A stretch of 64,000 nt of DNA, taken from Clarkia xantiana subsp. parviflora. Its lineage: Eukaryota; Streptophyta; Magnoliopsida; Myrtales; Onagraceae. Position numbers and translations under genes: made by a program. The DNA lies in contig JAPTYO010000007.1 of NCBI GenBank assembly GCA_036873135.1, forward strand, positions 602,763-666,762, in the 5' to 3' direction. Under the pieces are notes generated by a model that made no database searches, was not told the origin of the DNA, and was given only the letters and a program-made list of their open reading frames with translations. Position 1 is the first letter of the stretch. Each line of letters begins with the position of its first letter. Below, in pieces: positions 38,840 through 50,579 of this stretch.

Positions 38840-39794
38840 TTAACAGTTATAATTGCAGATACAATTCCATTCATTGCAGCCGGACCACTTGAAAGTTAGG
38901 GGGTGTTTGTTTTTGCAGTCAGCTAGACAACGTTCCCGACAATTTTTCCCCTCAAAGATTATTTCCGTACACTTTGGGAATTCTTGGACTCCATTTACAT
39001 CACGTGCTATGCTTCCTTCATCATATAATTTAATCACATATATTAACTTACTGAGGTAGGAAAATAAATCCAAAAAATGTCCATATTTTTGTATGGGCCG
39101 GATAAAATGCAGTCAAGTTTATTTCAACTCGAATTCTCAGTGGTTAGATCATGATAGAGAATCAATCAGAATTTATGAGAGATAAAAATTGTTTCTTACA
39201 CATACATAATCTAATGGTTGGAAATCGAGTTGAAATAAACTTGAATTTATTTTAACTGAACATGTTTTTTATACATTAACAAAATTGAATATATACAAAA
39301 AAAAAAGGGTTAACAGGTCTTTTGGTCCATAATGTTTGACCACTATTGGGTTTTGGTCAATTCTGTTTTTTTTGCGTTTTGGTACCATATGTTTGCAGAT
39401 TTTTCTAGTTTTAGTCCGACCGTTAAATTACGTCCATTTTTTCCTTTAATGTGACATGTGCAAGTAACGTGATCCACCCAAAACTTTCAATTTTGTTCAA
39501 ATTTGGGGGAATTGACACATTGAACTAGGTTTAGAGTGTCAATACCCCAAAATTTGACCAATTAAACCTAGTTCATTTCGCTCAATTGAACCAAATTTGA
39601 ACAAAATTGAAAATTTAGGGTGGATCATGTAACTTGAAGGAAAAAATGAACGGAATGTTAAAAAGACATCTTAGACCAAAAGACATGTTAAAAAAAAAAG
39701 AAAAGACATTAGGGGAGGATGATCAGTTACCAGGGGCCATGGCAGTCATAATGAGGAGTCCAAAAACAAGAGCTGCAGTGATTGAATGATTCAT
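38840..39794 (-). CDS. Small secreted cysteine-rich peptide, defensin-like
   Basis: Two-exon model, 39794-39731 and 39015-38840, 79 residues. Exon 1 encodes a signal peptide (MNHSITAALVFGLLIMTAMA). Exon 2 encodes the mature part with eight cysteines in the order C-x9-C-x3-C-x3-C-x11-C-x4-C-x-C-x3-C (segments include KNCRERCLADC and CNEWNCICNYNC). A signal-peptide exon split by one phase-1 intron from a Cys-rich exon is the standard layout of plant defensin-like (DEFL) genes, which act in defence or reproductive signalling. The chosen acceptor (TGAAG|GAAGC) is not pyrimidine-rich; a better-looking one upstream (CCTACCTCAG) would hit a stop in this phase. I could not assign it to a named subgroup. 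The intron carries two inverted-repeat elements. Confidence 0.62.
39113..39245. mobile_element. Small inverted-repeat element in the defensin-like gene intron
   Basis: CAAGTTTATTTCAACTCGA at the left is exactly matched by the inverted CGAGTTGAAATAAACTTG at the right, with further pairing of TGGTTAGAT/ATCTAATGG types inside. About 130 bp long. Confidence 0.65.
39307..39690. mobile_element. Mutator-like MITE, GGGTTAACAGG family, decayed right end
   Basis: It begins GGGTTAACAGGTCTTTTGG, with TGTTTGACCACTATTGGG and GGTACCATATGTTTGCAG blocks, nearly the same as the complete element at 52887-53330. The right arm is shortened to CTTAGACCAAAAGACATGTTAA. Flanking A runs hide any duplication. It lies inside the defensin-like gene's intron. 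Confidence 0.75.
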
Positions 39795-39799
39795 AATGT

Positions 39800-40990
39800 T
39801 TGGTTGTCAAAAATTAATTTCCTTTTTCTAACTAATAAATCAAGCTGAATGAATATGATTAGCTAGGACTAGACCGGTTTTTATAATGGGAGAAACATAT
39901 CTTTCTTAAATAACACATATTTATTAGTAAGGCAATGTATTAATTCAATTGCCAAAAATGTAATATTTTAGTCCACTTCATTTAATGATTATACTTTTAT
40001 AAAAGTATATTAATTTGACCGTTGATCATTTTTATGACGGATACGATTTTTTTTTTTTGAATATTTCCTAATTTAGTTGGAGCTCTATAAATTTATATAC
40101 ACAATATTGATTGACTGCATATTAAGAAATATTTTTATTTAATATTTTATTTTGAATTGAAATTCATTATTATTATATTATATTATATATATATATATAG
40201 CCAATGCATATATAATAAGAATAATAAATAACTGAAAATTATTATTATTTTGGGCTAAATAAATAAATAATATTAAATCAATAGAAAGTCACTCTGAGAG
40301 AATGAAAGCAAATTTGGATTGCTGACTAAAATTAATTAGGGTCAGATTTATGAAATGTTTAATTGAGGGTTATTATTATGATGATAATTAAGCCACATGT
40401 TATTGACCATTTTCTTCATAAAATCCTGTCAACTTTGATATATTCAAATGACATAATTATATGTTTGAATATTACGGTCATGGGGTTTATTAATCTAATT
40501 ACATACGTACGTGTACTATCTTTGACAGACCATATGAACTGGGATTAATTATTATAATTATATTAATTATATTATACAGATGACAAGAAATCGAATACAC
40601 GTTAATGACGTAAATCATATTGAAAAGAACTTGATTAAATAATTAGTTGAACAACTCTATTTTGTTTAAATTTTATTTTTTACACGAATTATTATTACGA
40701 TTTAGCTTAGTAATAAAACTATACGGTTCAATAAATTATTTATCCAGTTATTTTTCTCTAAATATTTTTAATTTGTGTTACTTAATGAATTATATTAAGA
40801 AATGTTCATTTAAAAAGCTTATATAATTTGGGTCCAATAACAGGAACGGCCACCACCAAAAGCATGTGGCAGCCATTGCTGAACCTATTTATGAGAAAAC
40901 TCCAACGTTAATGTGGGATCATAATAACTTAAATTATTATTATTATGTATTTGTGAAGACGAAGTAACTATTAGTTATTATATTATATAT
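39800..40990. other. AT-rich intergenic DNA
   Basis: No gene or recognisable element was seen between the defensin-like gene and the fold-back at 40992. Confidence 0.6.
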
Positions 40991-40991
40991 T

Positions 40992-41168
40992 GAAAAATTC
41001 TTCTATACATCAGATCCACCACGTGACGCTCAAGTGTTGCCCCTTCAACTAATCAAATCGTGACATGTGTTTTTGTCCACTCTTTCAATTGCCACATGCA
41101 ACGATTTAATTGGTCGAAGGGGCAAGACATTAGCGTCACTTAGTGAAACCGATGTATACAAAAATTTC
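40992..41168. mobile_element. MITE about 180 bp upstream of the receptor-kinase start codon
   Basis: The left arm GAAAAATTCTTCTATACATC ... GTGACGCTCAAGTGTTGCCC ... CTAATCAAATCGTGACATGTG pairs with the inverted right arm (GAAATTTTTGTATACATCGG ... GTGACGCTAATGTCTTGCCC ... CCAATTAAATCGTTGCATGTG). The arms are about 80 bp with scattered mismatches. Confidence 0.75.
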
Positions 41169-41170
41169 TC

Positions 41171-41202
<32 letters not shown>

Positions 41203-41214
41203 TATATATATATA
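41171..41214. repeat. (TA)n dinucleotide tract
   Basis: Alternating AT with one interruption, directly adjoining the MITE and about 130 bases upstream of the ATG. It may include the TATA element, but a specific site cannot be singled out. Confidence 0.9.
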
Positions 41215-41347
41215 GCAGACGAGTCTCGCTCTGATCTCTAGAAGCTAGCTAGTTCAACATATCCATTGATTCATCGTTATTTGACATAATAAGATCCACG
41301 TACACTGCAATTCTTCCAGATCATCGATCAATACATGCTAGCTAGCT

Positions 41348-41681
41348 ATGAAGAAAATGATGAAGGAAGAAGATTTGAGATTTAGAAGATCATCGCTGCT
41401 GCAGCTCAAATTATGTGCTTTCTGCATATTCTTCTTCTTCTTCTTCAACCCAGCAGCACTTGCTCAGAATGCTACAACTAATCCTGCTGAAGGTTTCTTC
41501 TCTCTCTCTAAAATCTTTTTTGTTTCCTTTCCAAATTTCATCTCTCCAAAATCTTTTCTTTTGATTACATACATATTATTACATTTATATTGATGGAGAA
41601 AGAAAATAAGGAAAATTCCCATGATTCTCTCATTGTTAGATTCGAAGTCCCAGTAATCCAACGGCTGAAACAGAATAGCGT

Positions 41682-41734
<53 letters not shown>

Positions 41735-44700
41735 AGACAAAATGGTAAATATGTATCTGTTAATTTAACGGAAATTCGTTTTGCAGTGAGCGCTCTAAAC
41801 GCCGTCTTCCAGCATTGGGGAATATCGGCGCCGGCGGGAAAGTGGAATATCAGCGGCAATCCTTGCACCGGAGCCGCCGTCGACTCCACTCCTTTCGACG
41901 ACGGAAACTACAATCCCCTCATCAAATGCGACTGCTCCGCCGACAATGGCACCACGTGCCACATTACTCAGCTGTATGTATTCTCCTCTCTCTTCTCTTT
42001 TTACTCCAATTTTTATCTATCCATGCAATTGCATTCTGTAATAGGTTGTCCCGTCCTTATGGCTTCCAAGTTCTTCGTTAGAGATGAGTAATTTGACTTA
42101 CAACTCTGCAGGAAGGTTTACTCGATGAGTGTTACAGGCACGATCCCGGACGAACTCTGGAATTTGACTTACCTCTTCAATCTGTATGTTTTCCCCTGCT
42201 CTATTTCCATGTTTGATCTTGAAACATTTGTGGGGAGCAATGCCTATAAGGATAGCATTTCTGTTTAAGTTTGTTCTCTTTAAGAACAAATATGGTGGGT
42301 TAATTTGGTAAGTGGTCACTATGGACATGGCTATATAGTTATGTTTGCTTTGGTATCTTTTTTAACTTAAGTTATGGGGTCAATTCTATAATTGTTTTGG
42401 TAGTACAAATTTAGCTGTATATGAGGGAGTAGTCTTATGGCTTCAACCCACCATGAAATGTATTGACAATCCAAATCCATCTGGAAGCTGATAAACTTCA
42501 CTGTTAAGATAAATTTACAACTTATCCAGTGTTCTTGCTTCACAGATCTTTCCTGGTTTTATCTATTTCAGGAATTTGGCCCAGAATGTATTGACTGGTT
42601 CTTTATCTCCATCCATCGGAAACTTAACTGCCATGCAGTGGCTGTGAGCTTATCCTGGCCCTTATTTTTTGTAAAGGAAACTCAGTTAGATGTGTCAATC
42701 AATTTCCCATTGATCTTTCCTAGTTATTTACCCTTTTTATTTAACCAGGACCATAGGTATCAATTCACTTTCCGGGGAACTTCCAAAGGAGCTTGGAATG
42801 CTAACGGAGTTGTTATCATTGTAAGTGGCGTGGATCAACAGCAAGTTTTAACATTTTATGGCACCTTTCTTCATTGATTGATACAGTTGTTAAGTGGTGC
42901 TTGCATTTATAAAACTTTGTTCCCACAAAATAGAGAAGACCCTGTTTTGTTTTATTCACACTGGTCTCAACACTGTCACTTATACTGGCAGTTAGATCTA
43001 CCTTTTGTCATACATGCATTAAGATAACTAAATAATTATGTCTTGACAAGTTTGTTTGTGCTCAAGTTCTTCTGGTTAGGTAGTTCTGTCCATTGAATCA
43101 TTTTGCTGGACTTGTTTTGAAACTTATCTTTCTGCCAATGTTTTAGGGGTTTTGGGACTAATAACTTTTCTGGTCCTCTACCATCTGAGCTTGGAAGTTT
43201 GACAAAGTTAACGGAAATGTAAGTGCTTATTTCTTCCCTTCGTTCCCCCTTCTAGATAGACCACTCACTTTTAGTTTAGATACAGAGATCAGATGTAAAT
43301 ATAATAGCAGTATTCACAACAACAAGCGATATTTGCTGTCTATAGTTAGACTTCTCCTCTAGATTGAATTTCTTAAGCCCCAGTATAAATTTGATGTGAA
43401 GGAGCAGATATTGACTACCAGAATATATCACCTGAAAGTGATATTTTCCTCCATCATTCCATTATGAATATTTTACCTGAGTTTCACTCTTTAAGTTCAT
43501 TTTCACAATTGGCTGCTGTGCTCCATTACTTGAAACTCATATGGACATAAGTTGAGTTATTTCAAACAATTATTACTATCACACACTGCATATCATTGAT
43601 TGTGATATTCGTTTCTCTTGCAGTTACTTTGATAGTGCTGGTGTTAGTGGTCCTATTCCTTCAACATTTGCCAACCTTAAGAAGCTGAGCACAATGTAAA
43701 AGCTTCCTTTTCTATGATATCGACGAAACCATTTATTGATAGAAACTATATGATAAATATTTTAAAACGGTATACTTTTGTCTTGTAGGTGGGCATCTGA
43801 CAATGATCTCACAGGCAGTATACCTGATTTTATCGGGAATTTGTCAAATCTCAAGACATTGTGAGAGAATATTTTCATCTGCAGTACTCTCAAACAAATT
43901 GGGGAATTTTGTGTCCATTTGGATGGCAATTTTTTTGTTGGCTGAAGGATAGTTAGTCGTCTTTAAATTTATTTTTAATTGTTTTAATCTAATTTCAGAT
44001 CTGTCTTATTTCAGGGTGCTCCATGGGAACTCTTTTGAAGGTCCCATTCCATCAACCTTCTCCACGTTAACCTCTCTGCAAGATTTGTATGTGTTTGTTT
44101 ACTGGTTACTTTGCCTGAATCAATATGAAGTTCTTAACAGCGAATCAAATGAAATATAGGAGAATAAGTGGCTTATCCAACGGGAGCTCTTCACTGGAAT
44201 TTATTAGAGATTTGAAGAACCTTACTGTTCTGTAAGACAAAATGCTGTCTTTTTAGCATGTCTTCTGTATGTTCATGTCTTCCTTCAGTTGTTAGACTCA
44301 CTCATCCTTTCTACCCCCTGCAGGATACTTAGGGACAGCAACATATCTGGTTCAATTCCTTCAAGTATTGGAGAGTACCAATCCTTGAGTCAGCTGTAAG
44401 AATTTCTTGTTGTAGTCAGTCAAATCATGTGAAGGCCACTAAATTTTAGCTGCATTTCTGTGTTTTTTCAGTTCCCCTTCTGATTATGATTGAGATGTTA
44501 AACTTAACTAATCCTGATTTTAGTTTCCTAAGGACTATAAAATATGAAACGCTTCCATTGTTCAATGAACTTTTCTAGGGACTGCAACATAGGTTAGCAG
44601 GTTTAGTAGAAACTTTTTTCTTATTTGCCGTTACTTTCCCTGGTGAGTTAGGCAGACCTCTGGAAAAAAGAAACATTGCTATTGCTAGCCCTATGGGCAC

Positions 44701-47700
44701 CAATCCCTAATATCTTTCTATATATTTCTCACTTTTTCTCACAGATGATTCTTTCAATTTTTTATGTGAAATTCCGATTTATTACTTATTATCATCATGC
44801 TCGTTTCCTATAACATGCCAGACGATAACTGAAACTTACTTCTTATCTTATTTTTTTTTTGTTTTCATTAGGGATTTGAGCTTCAACAACCTAAACGGAG
44901 AGATTCCAGGCTCCCTTTTTAATTCGAGCTCACTTCAATTCCTGTAATGATGTTCAACAAAATCTCTTCTTTTAATTATATAATTATTGTCGATTGTTGA
45001 TGATGAAGCATGACTTTCCACTTCATATCTCAGGTTTCTTGGGAACAATAGTTTGAATGGTACCCTTCCTACCGAAAAAGTTTCATCTCTTGTGAACATG
45101 TGAGTGCCGCCCCGGTTTTTGTATTGAAAATGAAATTATCTCAAGTTTTTTTTGGTAATATTATCTCGAGGCTTTTATCAGTTTGTTTTCATTTATGGTT
45201 GACCTCTTTTTCCTAGCTAACTGGTTCTGCTATTGCATGTGCCATTTTTGTCTTTACATCATTGGTGAGTATAGTTGTTATCTGTATGTTAGTGTATTAT
45301 GCACCTAATATTCATATTTTCTGTGTTAACAGTGATTTGTCCTACAACTCATTAGCGGGAAGCTTTCCTACTTGGGTGACCGACGAGAACTTAGAGATGT
45401 ATGTCCTGGCTGTGAAGCTTACTGTTTTATTGACCTTATATCTTATGAGAAGTTCATTGTCCTCGTTGTCTCCACTAGAAGAATCAAATAAACGCGTCTT
45501 TGCTTAGAAAAACTTTCTCTTTTCTCCTTAACAATTTAAATCCTGAATTTGCATTTGCAGTAATCTTGTCGGCAACAACTTCACACTAGACAACTCTAAC
45601 AGCAGGTAATTTTCCGAACCCTTGTTCTTTCTCTTGGTTCTGGTATCGTCTTATCTATTCTCTAAAGTTCAAAGTCAACTTTATGTTCACATTTTTGTTT
45701 ATGATCAATTATGTTTGAAGGCATTCAAGCTTTAAAAGTTCACACGATTGAGAATTGTGTCTTTCACTTACAGCATATGCTTCCCGATACTGACCATGTG
45801 CAGTTCTCTCCTTATAATATTCTCAATTTCATCATTTGTTCCCCCGAAATGTTATAAAAGAGTTATATTCTTGTATTTATCTTCCAAAGAGAATGTTATA
45901 TTCTATATCCATTAATAAATGCAATTATTGGCAACTGATTACATTCCCATTTTCCTTCTAGTGTTCTACCATCAGGATTGAACTGTCTTCAACGGAATTT
46001 CCCTTGCAATCGAGACATTCAACGTTGTAAGACAATTAAACAATCTCTTCCTTTTTACAAGAGGATGCATAAATGCTCACTTTTTATTGCATCGATTGAC
46101 TCTTGATGGCCGAAGAAACTTTTGGCTTGTCTCTCTAGTCATGGTTCGAGATTGTTGATGGACCCTTTCTTGTTTACTATCCAGATTCAAGCTTTGCAGT
46201 TAAATGTGGAGGTCCAGCGATGACCTCGTCGGCTAAGGTTGTGTATGAGAGTGATAATGCCACTCTTGGTCCTGCCACATACTATGTAGCTGACTCAGAA
46301 AGATGGGGAGTGAGCAATGTTGGGTATTTCACTGGAAACAATGATCCTAGATATACATATACTTCGTTATCACAGTTCACAAACACTTTAGACACGGAAC
46401 TGTACCAAACTGCAAGACTTTCAGCCTCATCTCTTCGCTATTACGGCCTCGGACTTGAAAATGGAAATTACTCAGTAAGCCTCCAATTTGCAGAGACAGC
46501 CATTCTTGATAGCACTTGGAAAAGCCTTGGGAGGCGTGTATTTGATGTATATGTCCAGGTATAACTTTTTTGCACTTCTGCATCAGTCAAGATAAAGCAA
46601 TTATTTTGTCTTGTTAGAATTACTGTCCTGATCTCAATTTACTGCTGCCTAACTTCATATCCTTGAGGAATTATTATCCTTATCCTTTTCTTATTTTTGT
46701 AGTAATTGAAATACAATTTGATGCTGCATAATATAACTAAATCTAATATCTGTCTATTTTATATTATTACTGAAATTCTTATTGCTGCCATTTCTTGGGG
46801 TTATCAATACAATATGGTGCATATGTTTCTTATAGGGAAATCTTGCTGAAAAGAACTTTGACATAAGAAAAGCCGCAGGAAGTTCTTTCAGAGCACTTGT
46901 TAAGAACTATAATGCTTCAGTGACGGAAAATTACCTTGAAATTCATCTCTTTTGGGCTGGAAAAGGGACTTGCTGCGTACCTGCACAAGCTACATACGGA
47001 CCTATGATATCGGCCATCAGCGTCACCCCAAGTACATTTACTGAAAACCGAATAAAGTCCTAGCATCACTAATTTACATACTGATGCTAACTCTTCAAAA
47101 TTGAACAGACTTCATACCTACGGTCAGTAACAAGGCTCCATCCACTGATAAGGATCAAACTGGGATGATTGTTGGGATATCAGTTGCTGTTGGAGCAATA
47201 TTCTTGGTGGGACTTCTCGTGATCTTTTGGTTTATTAGAAGAAAGAACAAGAGAAAGGCCCTCAATGACGAAGGTATTGTGTACTCTTTGATATTCCTTC
47301 TTTTTCATCCTTTGTTCGAGGGTCTACAGTAGATGCTATTTGTTTATATTTAGTGTTATGACAGCAAACTACTTGTTGCATTTTTGGTTTACTTGGCATC
47401 CTTGATATAAGTTCTTGGCTAAGTGCATAAACAGAGTCAATAATATAGGGAGAAGAATAAATTCATTGCCACTGTATCGCCGCATATGTAAAGTTGATGA
47501 TCGTATTCTTAAGAAATAAAATATATATGTATAATTATGCTTGGAGGATACAAGTGCGAACCATAACTGGTTTTTGTTTTGGATCTACAGAGCTTCTAGG
47601 AATTGATGCTAGACCTTACACATTCAGTTACTCTGAGCTCAAGGCTGCTACAAATGATTTTAACCCTGTTAACAAGCTTGGCGAAGGAGGATTTGGTGCA

Positions 47701-49914
47701 GTTTTCAAGGTAATTTTTACCACTCAATAAAAAGAAGAAAAAAAAAGTGACTCTTCGATTGCAGAAGTTCTCTTATTACACAATGCTGGCCAATTGCGGT
47801 GATATGAATATTTTGGCTATTGTATTTTCTAAAAAATTTAGGAAAGGAGGTATGAATGATGGTTATGCAAATGGAGGTCCAATAAGATAGGCTTGGAAAT
47901 CCTTTAATAAGCTAAATTAGTTATTGATATACATGTTCTGCAGAATGGCTATAAATTTGTAGATCATGTTCCTGTTACTTGATACCCCTCTTCTATACTG
48001 TTTTTTAGTGAATGAACTTTTCTCAACAGGGAAAGCTTAATGATGAGAGAGCAATTGCTGTGAAGCAACTATCTGTATCATCTCATCAAGGGAAGAACCA
48101 ATTTGTGGCAGAGATTGCCACTATATCTGCTGTCCAACACCGTAACCTTGTTAAGCTCTACGGATGCTGCATCGATGGAGCCCAGCGGCTTCTTGTTTAT
48201 GAGTATTTGGAGAACAAGAGTCTCGATCAAGCCCTATTTGGTATAAAGATAGATAGAAATTATCTTTGACTTACCGTATACATATTTATACGTATTTTAA
48301 ATGAAAGCTGAGCAATGAACATTCTTCTGTATATATGGCAGAGGAGAAAGGTTTGTTTCTAGATTGGCCAACCCGATCTAACATCTGCTTGGGCGTCGCA
48401 AGGGGTCTAGCATATCTTCACGAAGAGTCGAGGTTAAGGATTGTCCATAGAGATGTTAAGGCTAGTAATATCCTACTGGACTCCGACCTCACACCCAAGA
48501 TTTCGGATTTTGGTTTGGCGAAACTCTATGATGAAAAGAAGACCCACATTAGCACCGGAGTTGCAGGGACAATGTAAGTGGAGCAATATATATGCATTGT
48601 TAAAAAAACTTCCCTACTTTTCCCTTACTGAACCATGACTATGTACTATGTTCTTTCTTTCAGAGGGTACCTTGCACCGGAGTATGCCATGCGTGGTCAC
48701 TTGACAGAGAAGGCCGATGTGTTTGCATTTGGTGTTGTGGCTTTAGAGTTGGTAAGTGGAAGGGCAAACTCCGACCCGAGCTTGGGTCAAGACAGGGTTT
48801 ATCTTCTGGAATGGGTATGTTTTCTACTCTTAGCCTATATTGACGTAGTTCTAGCCGGGTAATCTATTAGAGAGCAATGGTATATTTTGATAGTTCAAAG
48901 GGTTAAGAACCTATAAACTGTCTGAAGATTTCCCTATGTGAGATTTTGGTGTCTGAAGTTTAAATTGTTGATATTGACTGTCTGAAGTTTCAACTTTGTT
49001 GAAATTTGCTGTCTCCGTCCAAATTTGCTGTTAAAATTGACAGAACTTGGTCATATGCTTGTCACATGACCCGATAAAAAAATAAATCCCAAAATTGCCC
49101 CTAGGGCGGTGGCCTGCCGGAGTAGGGTGGCCGGCTGGAGTTGGGTGGTGGCCTGCCGGAGTAAACATAAAAGTATTAGGGACAATTTTGAATTTTCACA
49201 CAATTCTGATAAATTTGACAGCAAAAATAGACGGAAAACATTGTTGAAATTTCAGATAGCCAATATCAATAATTTAAACTTCAGACACCAAAATCTCACA
49301 TAGGGCAAACCTTAGACAGTTTATAGGTTCTTAACCTAGTTCAAAATCTGCCAAACGTGGGTAGGAATGGCACTTTATTACACAACACAATATCTACACG
49401 CACGAAAAAATCATGTTCGTGCAAGCATGTGACATAATGATAATACCCAAGCTCATGCTATAATCTAACTGTTCACTGATATTAGTATGGCCAATCAATC
49501 TCATGCTATAATCTAAGTGTTCACTCGGTTCGACTATGATTTCGATAGGCGTGGAACCTGCACGAGCAAGGCTGTGAAGTCGATCTGGTGGACTCGAGAC
49601 TGTCAGGATTCAACGAGGAAGAGGTAAAGCGTGTAGTGAATATTGCTCTGTTGTGCACCCAAACATCCCCGGTCGGAAGACCACCCATGTCTCGTGTTGT
49701 AGCAATGTTGTCGGGAGACATTGAGGTGCCTTCTGCAACCGCAAGGCCAGGCTACCTGACCGACTGGAAGTACAGTGACTCGAGCAGCTTCTTGACCGAC
49801 ACAACTCGCAGCGACACTGACAATAGCTATCACAACTTACCATTGACTCTGAGCATCATTGCTGCAGATGACTCAAAACCTATGCTCAGTGAAATTATTG
49901 GGGAGGGCCGTTGA
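41348..49914 (+). CDS. Malectin-LRR receptor-like serine/threonine kinase (LRR-VIII-2 type)
   Basis: Twenty-four exons give about 1035 residues. Exons 3-12 are each exactly 72 bases, one LRR per exon in the same phase (42112-42183, 42572-42643, 42749-42820, 43147-43218, 43624-43695, 43789-43860, 44015-44086, 44160-44231, 44324-44395, 44872-44943). Flanking exons: 41348-41492, 41787-41973, 45034-45099, 45333-45398, 45561-45605, 45962-46026, 46185-46558, 46836-47031, 47109-47273, 47591-47709, 48030-48240, 48342-48573, 48664-48814, 49549-49914. The order is signal peptide (Phe-rich, about 15-40), LRRs (about 110-395), malectin domain (about 430-620; [29 protein letters not shown]), transmembrane helix (about 640-663) and kinase. 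Kinase residues are intact: [38 protein letters not shown]. It resembles Arabidopsis At1g56130/At1g56140. The ligand is unknown. The last intron carries a MITE. Confidence 0.94.
41684..41730. repeat. (TA)n tract in intron 1 of the receptor kinase
   Basis: About 23 uninterrupted TA units, 55 bases before exon 2. Confidence 0.95.
48900..49336. mobile_element. Mutator-like MITE in the last intron of the receptor kinase
   Basis: It starts GGGTTAAGAACCTATAAAC and ends GTTTATAGGTTCTTAACC. The flanks TAGTTCAAA at 48891-48899 and 49337-49345 are an exact 9 bp duplication. The arms pair over about 170 bp (TGTGAGATTTTGGTGTCTG, TTGACAG). The core is a GC-rich GGTGGCCTGCCGGAGTAGGG unit, partly repeated. 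No coding capacity. Confidence 0.92.
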
Positions 49915-50388
49915 TCAACTCTTGGAATTCATGCTTTGTTCATATTATAGGAGTATTGACAGATTGTTTTTGTTGAAGATTGTTTTTCATTTTGTATGTT
50001 TGTTATTGCACATTGACCAAAAGTGAATATGATATCTTTGAAATTTGAATTGAACGTATATTTGTTGTGTACTTTACTGCAAATATCAAATCGGTTGAGA
50101 GCCGTGAATCAAATCCTTGTACCGTTAAAAGAAAAAACCACACAAGTCTTGAGAGCAAAAGACAATTCTCTATTTGGGCTCAAGGAAGTTGCTTATGGGC
50201 TTAACTTTAAGAGCCCAAGTATATATGGGCCTTTTGGCCCATGCTGACCCACTGAATGTATTACAATACAACCCCTGACTTTCTCTCCACTCCATTCATA
50301 TTCTACTTTCCCGAACTTACCTTTGAAAAACTCCACTCGGTCACTGAGTTAAGACACGTGACTCAGCGATTCACGCTCGATCTTCTTT

Positions 50389-50397
50389 CTTTATAAA
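50389..50397 (+). promoter_or_regulatory. TATA box of the phosphoglycerate kinase gene
   Basis: CTTTATAAACC is followed by a CT-rich leader. It lies about 185 bases before the ATG. The leader probably contains a short intron ending TGCTTGCAG at 50564. Confidence 0.5.
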
Positions 50398-50579
50398 CCT
50401 CTCAACCGTCCTCCACTCACCTTCCTGTCTTTTGCTTGCAACCACAGCATCATCTTCTTCGATACTGTCGACACGCAGTATGCTCCTCATCCCCTTTTCT
50501 CTGTCGTCTGTGCTTCGATTCACTGCGTGTTCTTAGTGTGTGTTCTTTCGTGGTGTGCTTGCAGGAGAGATCTGAATCC

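Noticed and set aside
41464..41889. 141-codon minus-strand frame with alternating Tyr/Ile
   Set aside because: It runs across a TA dinucleotide tract and antisense to real exons of the receptor kinase.
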